Shown one piece after another: positions 53,848 through 62,993 of a DNA stretch of 64,000 bases (its first letter is position 1; each line of letters starts with the position of its first letter). The stretch covers positions 1 through 64,000 of the forward strand of contig NZ_MVID01000010.1 in the NCBI RefSeq assembly GCF_002086815.1, given 5' to 3'. The translations under genes were made by a program, and so were the position numbers. The notes under the pieces were generated by a model, which searched no databases, had not been told where the DNA came from, and saw nothing but the letters and a program-made list of their open reading frames with translations. This stretch comes from Mycolicibacterium parafortuitum (GTDB lineage Bacteria > Actinomycetota > Actinomycetes > Mycobacteriales > Mycobacteriaceae).

Positions 53848-54231
53848 GACACCCCAACTTCTCCCCGACAGATCAGTGATGGTCGCCCTGACCATACCTG
53901 CCGACATCCGGCCCGACGCCACCCTTCGGCAAACAACCGCGATTCGCCGCCGGGGCCGCGGGCGCCGGACACGCCACCGTTTACTGGGAACTGGCTGTGA
54001 ACAGCACGCGGGAATTCACGGATCCGGGCGCTCGATCGGCGCGTCCGGAAAAAAATTGACGCAGGCGCGGAATACGTTGTCACCGCGCTGAATATGCGCG
54101 CCACCTAGCCGAAACGGCGCGCGCTCGCCAGGCGTGCGATCGCCGGCTATCCGTGCGCGGGTACCGTCCGCGTCCGGCCGGGGCCACCACCGCCGGCGCA
54201 CGCCCGGCAAACACGCCGGGGGGCGGTGTGG
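53848..54231. other. Gene-free interval of 384 bp
   Basis: Between two minus-strand genes. It holds the ribosome-binding site of the downstream exported protein (CTTCTCCCC on the plus strand, 53858-53866) and presumably its promoter. I see no convincing promoter boxes, RNA gene or terminator; the A-run at about 54048-54055 is isolated. Confidence 0.5.
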
Positions 54232-55404
54232 TCAGAGCTTGCGGAGGCCGCGCAGCACCTTGGTGTACGGCAGTGTGGCGGCAGCGCCCTTGCGCACCTT
54301 CGGGTTGAGTTGGCTGCCGTTGATCACGAGCAGATACCGCAGACCGTGGTCACGCCACTCGGCCACCTGGTCGAGCACCTCGTCGGGGGTGCCGTGGAAG
54401 CAGATCTCCTTCATCAGTGAGGCCGGCACGCTGGAGGTGTAGGCCAGTGCGGACTCCGCGTCGATCGTCTGCGGAACCAGATCCTGCACACCGGAGAAGT
54501 CCGCGCCGAGTGGATGTTCGACGCCGTGCCGCGCCCACGCCTCGGCCGGTGCGGCCAGCGCGACCGATTTGACGATCACCGAGTCCAGGGCTTCGTCGAC
54601 GTCGTCGCGGGTGCGACCGGTGACGACCGTCCGGTTGACCGCGGGCACGATCGCCATCGGGTCGCGGCCGTTGTCCGAGGCCGCGGTGCGCACCGTGTCG
54701 AGGGCCTTCGCGTAGTCGGCCGGACGCGAGATCACGAACGGCACCCAGCCGTCGGCGTACCGCCCGGTGGCCCGCAGCATCCGGGGGCCGTGCGCGGCGA
54801 CCCAGATCTCCGGCCACCGGCCCTTGTACGGCGGCAGATCGAACACGGCGTGACGCAACGGGAAGTAGTCCGATTCCCGGGTCACCGGCGCACCGCCGGA
54901 TTCCCACAGCGCGCGGATGGTCGCCAGCGCCTCGACGAACCTGGCGACCGGTTTGGTCCACTCGACGCCGTAGGGTTCGTTGCCCTCGCGCTCGCCGACG
55001 CCGATCCCGAGGATGGCCCGGCCACGCGTGAGCAGGTGCAGTGTCGCTGCGGCCTGGGCGGTGACCGCCGGGTGCCTACGGCTGGCATCGGTCACACCGA
55101 CTCCGAAACGCAAGCGCCGCATGCGGTTCCGGGCCGAGAGGTGACCCAGCATGGTCCAGGGTTCCAGGATCGCGTCGACCTTCGGCACGAGCTTTGCGGC
55201 CAGGCCGAGGTGTTCTGGGGTCGCCAGCGAGCGTGGCACCAGCGAGTTGATGTGATCGCCCACCCAGAACGAGTCGGCGCCGGTCGCGACCGCGGTGGTC
55301 ATCGCGGCCGACGGCAGCAGTGTCGGGGAGATCCGGGTGTTCACGATGCCGTCGAGCAGTCCGAAACGGAACTGGGAGCCGGCGGATCGCGGTCGGGACG
55401 TCAT
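54232..55404 (-). CDS. F420-dependent LLM oxidoreductase, phthiodiolone ketoreductase (Rv2951c-like)
   Basis: 390 residues, luciferase-like monooxygenase fold. From memory it is strikingly similar to Rv2951c, the coenzyme-F420-dependent phthiodiolone dimycocerosate ketoreductase: [57 protein letters not shown] and [15 protein letters not shown]. That enzyme reduces the terminal ketone of phthiodiolone to phthiotriol. Its presence 5 kb from a pps-like locus supports a phthiocerol-like product with a ketone-derived alcohol. Start ATG at 55404; an upstream in-frame start (55446) adds a basic extension not typical of the family. Divergent from the next hydrolase gene. Confidence 0.88.
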   Translation of the reverse strand: MTSRPRSAGSQFRFGLLDGIVNTRISPTLLPSAAMTTAVATGADSFWVGDHINSLVPRSLATPEHLGLAAKLVPKVDAILEPWTMLGHLSARNRMRRLRFGVGVTDASRRHPAVTAQAAATLHLLTRGRAILGIGVGEREGNEPYGVEWTKPVARFVEALATIRALWESGGAPVTRESDYFPLRHAVFDLPPYKGRWPEIWVAAHGPRMLRATGRYADGWVPFVISRPADYAKALDTVRTAASDNGRDPMAIVPAVNRTVVTGRTRDDVDEALDSVIVKSVALAAPAEAWARHGVEHPLGADFSGVQDLVPQTIDAESALAYTSSVPASLMKEICFHGTPDEVLDQVAEWRDHGLRYLLVINGSQLNPKVRKGAAATLPYTKVLRGLRKL

Positions 55405-55512
55405 GGTTAGCGACCGTACTACCGCCGCACGACCGCGCTTCGCCACGCGGGCCGGTGGTAGGTTGCGGGAAGTCTGACTCCCGTCCCCGATCGAAGAGGT
55501 CTGTACTCACCC

Positions 55513-56310
55513 ATGGCATCTGTGCGCCTCGAGGTGATCGACAGGGGAAGTGCGACCGACGTCCACCCGGCACCGCTGTTGTTCGTGCACGGCGCTTGGC
55601 ACGCGGCATGGTGCTGGGAGGAGAACTTCCTGGATTTCTTCGCCGGCCGCGGCTATCGCGCCGTTGCGCTGAGCTTCCGCGGCCACGGCGGCAGCCCGAC
55701 CGACAAACCGCTGCGGTCGCTGTCCATCGCCGACTACGTCGACGACGTCGCCGCGGTGGCCGCCGATCTGCCGTCCGCGCCGGTGGTGATCGGGCACTCG
55801 ATGGGCGGCTTCGTGGTGCAGAAGTACCTGGAGGGCCGCGACGCCCCCGCCGCGGTGCTGATGGCGTCCGCGCCGCCGCGCGGTTACCTGGCCTCCGGCC
55901 TGCGCTGGTTTCGCAGGCATCCGTGGCAGTTCCTGAAATCGTCGGCTTCCGGGGAGTCGCTCGCATACGTCAGCCCCGTGGCGGCCACGAGGGAACGCTT
56001 CTTCAGCGCCCACACGCCGGAGGAGATCGTCGCGGCCTGCGCCGCACGCCTGCAAGAGGAGAGTGCGCGTTCGGGCCGGGACGGGGTCACCGCCCTGCCG
56101 CGGCCGAGCCGGGTGCGGACCCCGGTCCTGGTGCTGGGTGCACTCGAGGACCGGATGGCAGTGACCCCGAACGAGGTGCGGGCCACCGCGCGGGCCTATC
56201 GCACCGAACCGAAGATCTTCCCCGGCATGGGCCACAACATGATGCTCGAACCCGGCTGGGAGGCCGTCGCGACGCATATCGATTCCTGGCTCACGGCCCG
56301 CGGTCTGTGA
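55513..56310 (+). CDS. Alpha/beta hydrolase
   Basis: 265 residues with the oxyanion region FVHGAWHAAWCWE, nucleophile elbow GHSMGG (Ser96), an acid in LGALEDRM and a histidine in GMGHNMMLEP. The fold and lid pattern (RFFSAHTPEEI) fit small esterases/lipases or MenH-like hydrolases. The gene diverges from the ketoreductase gene over 108 bp. Substrate unknown; a lipid ester is plausible from context. Confidence 0.85.
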   Translation: MASVRLEVIDRGSATDVHPAPLLFVHGAWHAAWCWEENFLDFFAGRGYRAVALSFRGHGGSPTDKPLRSLSIADYVDDVAAVAADLPSAPVVIGHSMGGFVVQKYLEGRDAPAAVLMASAPPRGYLASGLRWFRRHPWQFLKSSASGESLAYVSPVAATRERFFSAHTPEEIVAACAARLQEESARSGRDGVTALPRPSRVRTPVLVLGALEDRMAVTPNEVRATARAYRTEPKIFPGMGHNMMLEPGWEAVATHIDSWLTARGL

Positions 56311-56815
56311 CCCGGGTCGCGGTGCCGGTGCCACTTCTGTGACCTAGCGAGAGTTCCCACCCCGAGCTAATTGACGCGGCTAGCAAAACTGGGTGTAACG
56401 CTTTCCCGATCTTGAGCGATGTTGCTGGAAGGTGCGCGAGCCACCTCGTGTACCCAGCCGTACCCGCACAGGTTACGGCGTGGTAACCATGCCCGCGGAT
56501 TGATTTGCTACAAATTAACCAGAACGCCGTGGAACCGGCGTAACCGCACGGTATGGTCTATTTACATTTGAATAGAGCAATTGCCGAAGCCTGTCGACGC
56601 TCCGCTGGAAACGTTCCATGCCAGCACCTTTGCCGAGTTTCCGGACCCGGGGAAGTTCGCCTCCGCAGCATCGGCAACGGTTTTCTCTCCACGTTTATAG
56701 AGTGGCCATAAATTCTCTCCAGCAATTCCTTGCGCGCTCAGGTATGTGATAATCTCCGCACACCTTTGCCGTGATCGGATTGTCATCACATTGCAACGAC
56801 CTGGAAGGTTGGGAC
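56311..56815 (+). promoter_or_regulatory. 505-bp AT-richer leader of the PE-PPE hydrolase gene
   Basis: Gene-free. Two promoter-like sites: TTGACG (56371-56376) with TGTAAC (56394-56399), 17-bp spacing; and an extended -10, TGTGATAAT (56745-56753), about 63 bp before the ATG. A dyad GGTTAC-N6-GTAACC (56471-56488) could be an operator. GGAAGG lies just before the ATG. A 75-codon minus-strand ORF here is not supported as a gene. Confidence 0.4.
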
Positions 56816-59173
56816 ATGCATTCAGCGCTTCGCCCGTACGTGACGACGGGCCTTGCCATTGTCGGGTCGAGCGTGATCGCGCTCGCCCCCATCGCCCCTC
56901 CGGCCCCTGCGGCCGGCGCGGCTGTCGCCACCAAGCAGGTCAGCGAGCAGGTCACCCTTTCGGCCCGGGTCGTCACGATCAACCCGACGCCTGATGCACT
57001 CAACATGGGCGAGCAGCTCCAGGGCACCATCTGCGGCGGCACCGGCGGAACCCCGTGCTACGCGCTGGAGTACGCGCCGATCTGGACCGGTCCCGGCTAC
57101 TTCGGTCTCGGCGTCGAGGCGCTGCGGCGGGAGCTGGCCGGAAATCCCGGAGAAGAGACCACCATCTTCGGCTTCAGCGAGGGCGCCATCGTCGCCTCGC
57201 AGTGGCTGGAGAAGCATCTCGAGGATCCCGAGGCCTACCCGGCTCCGGAGAACCTGACGTTCATCGTCATCGGCAACCCGGGCCGTAAGTACGGCGGTTC
57301 CGGCACCATCTGGGGCCAGAAGTGGCCCACCAGCCCGTACCGCGTGATCGACGTCGCCCAGCAGTACGACCCGACCGTCGACATGCCGGTCAACAACCTG
57401 AACGTGCTGGCCACGCTGAACGCCACGATGGGCTTCTTCACCAATCACCTCGGCAAGGGCTACTCCGACGTCGACATCGACGACCCGGCCAACAGCAAGT
57501 GGACCGAGGACGGCATCGAGTACGTCTTCGTCCCCGCCAAGACCCTCCCGCTGGTCGAGCCGCTGCGCTGGCTCGGACTCAACGACCTGGCCGACGAGCT
57601 CACCGGCCCGCTGCAGTACCTGATCGAGCAGGGCTACGACCGCGACGACCGCGTCACCACGACGCCGTTGGGCCGCGACAAGAGCATCTTCTACGCACCG
57701 ATCAACCTGCTGGAAACGGTCGCGAACATGCCGTACTACGCGGTGGCGGGCACGAATCGTTTCGCCAACGCGATGCGCGCCAGCGGCAGCTGGTGGGTCT
57801 ACACGCCCACCAACGTGCTGGGCTGGGATCCCGCGAACCCGGAGATGACCCGGGCGTTCGTCGACTTCCTCGTCGCGATCCCGTCGATCTCGACCCCGCT
57901 CGGCAAGACCGCCGACTGGTGGGCGCGCGCCAACCTGCCGATGAACGCCGGCTGCACCGGGTTCCCGCCGTGCGATGACCCGCAAGCCATCCTCGATCAG
58001 ATGTTCAAGGTCCAGCTCTGGGACTTCTACGCCCCGGGCGGCTTCACCTTCACCAGCCCGATCACACCCGAGTACAACCCCGTCAGCGACGTCGAGGCGT
58101 ACTGGGGCCAGGAGCTCGGCCTGACCGGCGACCGGGTCGAGTGGTACGGCGAGACGGTCAACCCCGAGCCGTTCGGCGAGACCACGGGATTCTGGGAGCA
58201 CCTGATCTCGCGCCCGGAGGGCATCAAGACCCCCACCCTGCAGGCGCAGATCGAGGCGTTCAAGAACCTGGCCGACGGCCTGAACACCACCTGGAATCCG
58301 TTCGTGCCCAAGAGCTACGTCTGGAATCCGAAGATGACGCCGTTCGCCTACCTGGCGCGGCCGCTGGCCCCGCTGCTGTGCCCGCAGTGCAACAAGGTCG
58401 ACCCGTTCATGCCTGCCGACTGGAAGGTCGGCAGGGACATCTACCCGGGCGCCTACATCCCGCCGTCGGTCAAGGACCTGTATGACGCCGAGACCGGTAA
58501 GTACATCGGTCCCGATGTCCCGGGTGTCACCGATGTCGAGGACCCGGAATGGGAGAAGAAGGCGGGCCTGGACGTACTGCGCGGCGAGCAGGCGACCGAG
58601 ACCGAGGACTCCACCGAGGCCGAGGACACCGGCGCAGGCGACGAAGCCGAGGACTCGACCGGGGACAGCACCCCGCTGTTCAGCCCCCTGTCCGCCAAGG
58701 CAGCTGTCGACGGCGACGCGGCGACCACCGGTGACGAGGCCGGCGACGAGCAGACGGAGGCGAAGCCGAACCTCATCGAGGCGGCGGTCAAGGACTTGAT
58801 CGACAAGTTCGACAAGACCCCGGCCGAGGCTCCGGCGGACGACACCGCCGAGACTCCCGCGGCCGGTGCCGACGACGACACCACCGGTACCGACGACGAG
58901 GCGGCCACCAAGCCTGCCAAGTCCGGCAAGCCCGCGAAGCCTTCGAAGCCGAGCACGGATTCCGAGAGCGACAAGTCCGACAAGGCCGACAAGGCCGATG
59001 CCAAGTCTGACTCCCAGTCTGAGTCCAAGTCCGACGCGAAGTCTGAGTCCAAGACCGACTCCAAGTCTGAGTCCACGAGCTCGGCGAAGGACACCAAGAA
59101 GTCCGCGTCGGGCGTCGGGGCTGGTAGCAAGGGCAGCGGCGGGGGCTCGGGCAGCGCCGGCAGCGACGACTGA
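56816..59173 (+). CDS. Exported PE-PPE-domain hydrolase with acidic tail
   Basis: 785 residues from ATG 56816 (GGAAGG upstream). A signal peptide covers about 1-36. The PE-PPE alpha/beta hydrolase domain (about 60-290) has nucleophile GFSEG (Ser121) and the family segment VIGNPGRKYGG. A second domain (about 290-565) resembles the whole body of the protein encoded at 52600-53847 (WWARANLPM, DQMFKV). The tail (about 585-785) is acidic then Ser/Lys/Asp-rich with repeated KSDSQSESKSD-like units. No PE or PPE leader is present. Related mycobacterial proteins Chp1 and Chp2 acylate trehalose glycolipids, so an acyltransferase or esterase acting on surface lipid is plausible. Confidence 0.85.
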   Translation: MHSALRPYVTTGLAIVGSSVIALAPIAPPAPAAGAAVATKQVSEQVTLSARVVTINPTPDALNMGEQLQGTICGGTGGTPCYALEYAPIWTGPGYFGLGVEALRRELAGNPGEETTIFGFSEGAIVASQWLEKHLEDPEAYPAPENLTFIVIGNPGRKYGGSGTIWGQKWPTSPYRVIDVAQQYDPTVDMPVNNLNVLATLNATMGFFTNHLGKGYSDVDIDDPANSKWTEDGIEYVFVPAKTLPLVEPLRWLGLNDLADELTGPLQYLIEQGYDRDDRVTTTPLGRDKSIFYAPINLLETVANMPYYAVAGTNRFANAMRASGSWWVYTPTNVLGWDPANPEMTRAFVDFLVAIPSISTPLGKTADWWARANLPMNAGCTGFPPCDDPQAILDQMFKVQLWDFYAPGGFTFTSPITPEYNPVSDVEAYWGQELGLTGDRVEWYGETVNPEPFGETTGFWEHLISRPEGIKTPTLQAQIEAFKNLADGLNTTWNPFVPKSYVWNPKMTPFAYLARPLAPLLCPQCNKVDPFMPADWKVGRDIYPGAYIPPSVKDLYDAETGKYIGPDVPGVTDVEDPEWEKKAGLDVLRGEQATETEDSTEAEDTGAGDEAEDSTGDSTPLFSPLSAKAAVDGDAATTGDEAGDEQTEAKPNLIEAAVKDLIDKFDKTPAEAPADDTAETPAAGADDDTTGTDDEAATKPAKSGKPAKPSKPSTDSESDKSDKADKADAKSDSQSESKSDAKSESKTDSKSESTSSAKDTKKSASGVGAGSKGSGGGSGSAGSDD
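58960..59110 (+). repeat. Low-complexity Ser/Lys/Asp/Glu coding repeat
   Basis: Within the tail of the PE-PPE hydrolase gene, short degenerate units encoding K-S-(D/E)-S repeat about ten times with TCTGA(G/C)TCCAAG-like DNA. Likely prone to slippage and length variation between strains. Confidence 0.6.
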
Positions 59174-59208
59174 GAAGGGCCGTTCGTGAAGGGCCGTAGT
59201 ATCGCCAC

Positions 59209-60693
59209 GTGAGTACGGAGCAGTTTGACGCCGTTATCGTCGGTGCAGGTTTCGGCGGGATGGGCGCCGCTATCCAACTCAACCGGTTGGGTTATCAGAA
59301 GATCGCCATCCTCGATCGCGAGGACGATCTCGGGGGTACGTGGCACGTCAACCGTTATCCAGGCCTGACGGTTGACGTCCCGTCCACCACGTATTCGTAC
59401 TGGTTCGAACCGAATCCGTACTGGTCGCGGCTGTATGCCCCGGGCTCGGAGCTGAAGACCTACGCCGACCACGTCGCGGACAAGTACGACCTGCGCCGGT
59501 ACATGCGGTTCAACACCACCGTCGAAGGTGCGCGGTGGGACGAGGAGACCCGGCACTGGCTGGTGTCGCTGGTCACCGGTGAGACACTGCGAACCCAGTT
59601 CCTGATCCTGGCCACCGGATACCTGTGCCAGCCGAAGAAGCCCGACATCCCCGGCATCGAGGACTTCGCGGGCACGGTGCTGCACGCGCAGGACTGGGAC
59701 TACGGCTACTCGCTGAAGGGGCGCAACGCCGCGATCATCGGTACCGGCTCCACCGGTGTGCAGCTGATCCCCAAGCTCGCCGAGGACGTCTCCGAGCTGA
59801 CGGTCTACCAGCGCACCCCGATCTGGGTGATGCCGAAGCTGGACTTCCCGTTCGGTCCCGCCGCGCAGCGGCTGTTCGCGAAGTTCCCTGCCACCCAACA
59901 GTTCCTGCGGATGTCCAGCGACGCGTTCATGGACGTCATGGTGACGATCGCGATGTGGAAGTTCCGGCAGTTCCGTCCGGTCAACACCGCCGCGGCCAAG
60001 ATCGGGGCGCTGCACCGGTTCCTGGCGATCCGGGACAGGCGTCTGCGTCGGCAGCTCACACCGGGTTACGACTTCGGCTGCAAGCGCCCGACGCTGTCGA
60101 ACACGTACTACCGCACGTTCAACAAGCCGCACGTGCACCTGGAGACCGCCGGCATCGAACGCATCGAACCCGACGGGATCGTCGCCAAGGACGGCACCAA
60201 GCGCGTCATCGACAGCTTGGTGCTGGCCACCGGCTTCGACGTGTGGGAGTCCAACCTGCCGGCCATCCCGGTGATCGGGCGCGAGGGTCGCGATCTCGGG
60301 AAGTGGTGGCGGGAGAACAAGTTCCAGGCCTACGAAGGTCTGACGGTGCCACTGTTCCCGAACCTGATCACCCAAGCCAGCCCGTACGCATGGGTCGGAA
60401 TGTCGTGGTTCGACACCGTCGAATACCAGATGCGCCATATGAACCGGCTTTTCGGAGAACTGCAGCGCCGCGGCGCCGACACCTTCGAGGTGACCGAGGA
60501 AGCCAACGCCGCGTTCCTGCAGCGGATGGAGACACTGCTGGAGGATTCGGTGTTCCGGCTGGGCAACTGTGCGAACTCCCGCTCGTACTGGTTCAACAGT
60601 TCGGGTGAGGCGCCGCTGTTCCGTCCGCAGTCGATCCGGCAGGCGGTCAAGGAGCAAGCGACGTTCCCGCTCAGCGACTACGCCATCGCCTGA
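59209..60693 (+). CDS. Baeyer-Villiger-type flavin monooxygenase
   Basis: 494 residues from a GTG at 59209. The FAD Rossmann motif GAGFGG (12-17), the Baeyer-Villiger fingerprint FxGxxxHxxxW (153-163, FAGTVLHAQDW) and the NADPH Rossmann motif GTGSTG are present. The length and the start resemble the EthA/MymA family, membrane-associated mycobacterial monooxygenases. It is 35 bp after the PE-PPE hydrolase gene and 62 bp before the P450, so the three may be cotranscribed. It may oxidise a ketone to an ester or hydroxylate a lipid; no substrate is indicated by the sequence. Confidence 0.9.
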   Translation: MSTEQFDAVIVGAGFGGMGAAIQLNRLGYQKIAILDREDDLGGTWHVNRYPGLTVDVPSTTYSYWFEPNPYWSRLYAPGSELKTYADHVADKYDLRRYMRFNTTVEGARWDEETRHWLVSLVTGETLRTQFLILATGYLCQPKKPDIPGIEDFAGTVLHAQDWDYGYSLKGRNAAIIGTGSTGVQLIPKLAEDVSELTVYQRTPIWVMPKLDFPFGPAAQRLFAKFPATQQFLRMSSDAFMDVMVTIAMWKFRQFRPVNTAAAKIGALHRFLAIRDRRLRRQLTPGYDFGCKRPTLSNTYYRTFNKPHVHLETAGIERIEPDGIVAKDGTKRVIDSLVLATGFDVWESNLPAIPVIGREGRDLGKWWRENKFQAYEGLTVPLFPNLITQASPYAWVGMSWFDTVEYQMRHMNRLFGELQRRGADTFEVTEEANAAFLQRMETLLEDSVFRLGNCANSRSYWFNSSGEAPLFRPQSIRQAVKEQATFPLSDYAIA

Positions 60694-60755
60694 CCGACAG
60701 ACATCTCGACAACACACCGAACATCAAGGGACACCGAACACCAAGGGGTGACGAC

Positions 60756-62117
60756 ATGGCTACCGCCACAAGCGATCCCGTGCGGCTGCCGCCGGGCCCG
60801 CGGATGCCGAAGCTGATTCAGGGCGGTGCTGTGCTGGCCTTCCGGTACGGCTCGGTCGCCGCGCTGGGGCGGCGTTACGGACCGACGTTCACGCTGCAGC
60901 TGCCGGTATTCGGCGAGACCGTGGTGATCAGCGACCCCGTCCTGGTCAAGGACCTGTTCAGCACCAGCCGCGAGTTGGTCGGGCGCCCGCAGAACAACCT
61001 GGGTGGCGACGTCCTCGGCCCCGGGTCCATCTTCAATCTCGAAGGTGACGAGCTGCTGGCCCGCCGCCGGTTGCTGCTCCCGCCGTTCAACGGCAAGAAC
61101 ATGCGCGCGTACGAGGACATCACCGAACAAGAGGTGATCCGCGAGATGCAGGCGTGGCCCGAAGGCGTCGAGTTCGAGACGCTCGAGCCGATGATGCGGA
61201 TCACGCTCAACACCATCCTGCGCGCGGTCTTCGGCGCCAAGGGTGACGAGCTCGACGAGCTGCGGGTGGTGATCCCGGCCGCCGTCGAGTTCGGTTCCAA
61301 GATCGCGCTGCTGCCGTCTGTGGTGCGCAAGGACTTCGGCGCGTGGAGCCCTGGCGGGAAGTTCTCCCGGTACCGCCGCCGGATGGACGAGATCTGCAAG
61401 CAGCTGATCGACGACGCGCGGTCGGACCCGGACTTCGCCGAGCGCGGCGACGTGCTGTCGCTGCTGCTGCAGGCGAGGTACGACAACGGAGAGCCGATCC
61501 CGGATCCGTTCATCGTCGACGAGCTGCTGACCATGCTGGTCGCCGGGCACGAGACCACCTCGACCCAGCTGGCGTGGACGATCGAGCGCATTCGCCGACA
61601 TCCGGAACTGCTGGAGCGGCTGTCGGCGGAGGTCGACGAGGGCGGTACGGAGCTGATGACGGCGACCATCGCCGAATCGCAGCGCACCCGCCCGGTGCTG
61701 ACCGCGGCCCTGCGGCGCGCGCGGACACGAATCCGGTTGGGGGAGTGGGTGATTCCCGAAGGGGACACCATCATGGCCAGCACGCAGCTCGCGATGGCTG
61801 CCGAGCAGAGTTTCCCGGACCCGGAACGCTTCGACCCGGACCGATTCATCGGCAACCCGCCCAACCCGTTCGCGTGGATTCCGTTCGGCGGCGGCATGAT
61901 GCGCTGCATCGGTGCGTCGTTCGCGACCATGGAGATGGAGGTCGTGCTGCGCACGATGCTGCGGGAGTTCCGGCTCGAGCCGACAACCGAGCCGGACGAG
62001 AAACCCCACAGCCGGGGCGTGACGGTGACGCCGGGCCGCGGTGGCCGAGCCGTCGTACGTCGGCGCGCCAAGACCGCACCCGCGGATACGGTGTCGGCCG
62101 CCGAAACCTCGCGCTAG
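60756..62117 (+). CDS. Cytochrome P450 (CYP138-like)
   Basis: 453 residues with the I-helix AGHETT (263-268), the ExxR motif ESQR (Glu307), PERFDPDRF, and the heme loop FGGGMMRCIG with Cys384. Resembles the CYP138 group of mycobacteria in length and in the motifs I can recall, but the subfamily is uncertain. It requires a ferredoxin partner not found in the window. Its stop overlaps the stop of the convergent methyltransferase gene in the sequence CTAG (62114-62117). Confidence 0.88.
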   Translation: MATATSDPVRLPPGPRMPKLIQGGAVLAFRYGSVAALGRRYGPTFTLQLPVFGETVVISDPVLVKDLFSTSRELVGRPQNNLGGDVLGPGSIFNLEGDELLARRRLLLPPFNGKNMRAYEDITEQEVIREMQAWPEGVEFETLEPMMRITLNTILRAVFGAKGDELDELRVVIPAAVEFGSKIALLPSVVRKDFGAWSPGGKFSRYRRRMDEICKQLIDDARSDPDFAERGDVLSLLLQARYDNGEPIPDPFIVDELLTMLVAGHETTSTQLAWTIERIRRHPELLERLSAEVDEGGTELMTATIAESQRTRPVLTAALRRARTRIRLGEWVIPEGDTIMASTQLAMAAEQSFPDPERFDPDRFIGNPPNPFAWIPFGGGMMRCIGASFATMEMEVVLRTMLREFRLEPTTEPDEKPHSRGVTVTPGRGGRAVVRRRAKTAPADTVSAAETSR

Positions 62118-62941
62118 AAGCGGTACTGCAGCACGCGTGCCTTGCGCGCGATGGACGGAACCCGGCGCGACAGCCTGCTCGCCAACCGCAGCCCAGTCGG
62201 GAAGAGCGCTGTCTCCGGCCGGTGCATGGCGCTGGATTCGTCGATCAACCGCAGGCGGGAATTCCAGCTCTGCGGCTGCCGGGCGTCCTTGAAGCCTGGA
62301 AAGTTCCACTGGCGGTGCGGCGAACTCGCGTTTCGTGACGTGGTCAGCCGCCCGATGAACTGGTTGGCCTTACCGACCGGCCCGTAGTCGTTGAACGCGA
62401 CCACACCGGACGCGAAATGGTCGGTGATCCGCGTGAGGATGCCGACGACGGAGTCCTTGTCGAGGAACGCGAAAAGGCCGTCGGCGAACACGAACGCGGG
62501 CCGTTCGGCCGGGATATTTGCCGTCCAGTCCGGGCGCAACACACTGGCCGCGACGGTCCGGGCGTGTGCGTGAGACGGCACGACGGCGGCGCGCAGCGCG
62601 ACGACCGCGGGCAGGTCGACGCTGAACCAGTCGACCGACGCCGGCGGATCCACCCGGAACACCGCACTGCTCAGCCCCGCCCCGAGGTCGACGACCACCG
62701 CGTCGGGGTGGTCCGACACGAACGCGCGGATCCGCTCGTCGAGCATCTTGGCGCGCAGCGCGACCAACGCCACCACGCTGGGCGTGGCGCCCAGTGCGGT
62801 GAAGTCATGGTCGATCTGGCGCACCGTCGCATCGGCGAGCGGATCGCCGAGGATCGGACGCGCAGCCCGGGCGTCGAGAGCACGGCAGTACTCGGTGAGC
62901 AGTGCGGTCTGTTCGATCGGGGCGAGGCCGCTGACGTCCAT
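62114..62941 (-). CDS. SAM-dependent methyltransferase, LCM family (second copy in window)
   Basis: 275 residues from ATG 62941 (MDVSGLAPIEQTAL); longer in-frame starts up to 62989 add a Cys-rich leader that looks non-native. Motif I VVVDLGAGLSSAVFRVD (about 82-98) and FVFADGLFAFLD identify a leucine carboxyl methyltransferase-like enzyme. It differs clearly from the methyltransferase at 49793-50623. Substrate unknown; the position next to a P450 and BVMO suggests a tailoring cassette. Confidence 0.8.
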   Translation of the reverse strand: MDVSGLAPIEQTALLTEYCRALDARAARPILGDPLADATVRQIDHDFTALGATPSVVALVALRAKMLDERIRAFVSDHPDAVVVDLGAGLSSAVFRVDPPASVDWFSVDLPAVVALRAAVVPSHAHARTVAASVLRPDWTANIPAERPAFVFADGLFAFLDKDSVVGILTRITDHFASGVVAFNDYGPVGKANQFIGRLTTSRNASSPHRQWNFPGFKDARQPQSWNSRLRLIDESSAMHRPETALFPTGLRLASRLSRRVPSIARKARVLQYRF

Positions 62942-62993
62942 GCAACCACCCAAGCACATCAGGCCGGGCTGCGGAAAACGCCGCCGCAAGCGA

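Noticed and set aside
56562..56789. 75-codon minus-strand ORF in the PE-PPE leader
   Set aside because: Overlaps promoter-like elements, lacks codon bias and a ribosome-binding site.
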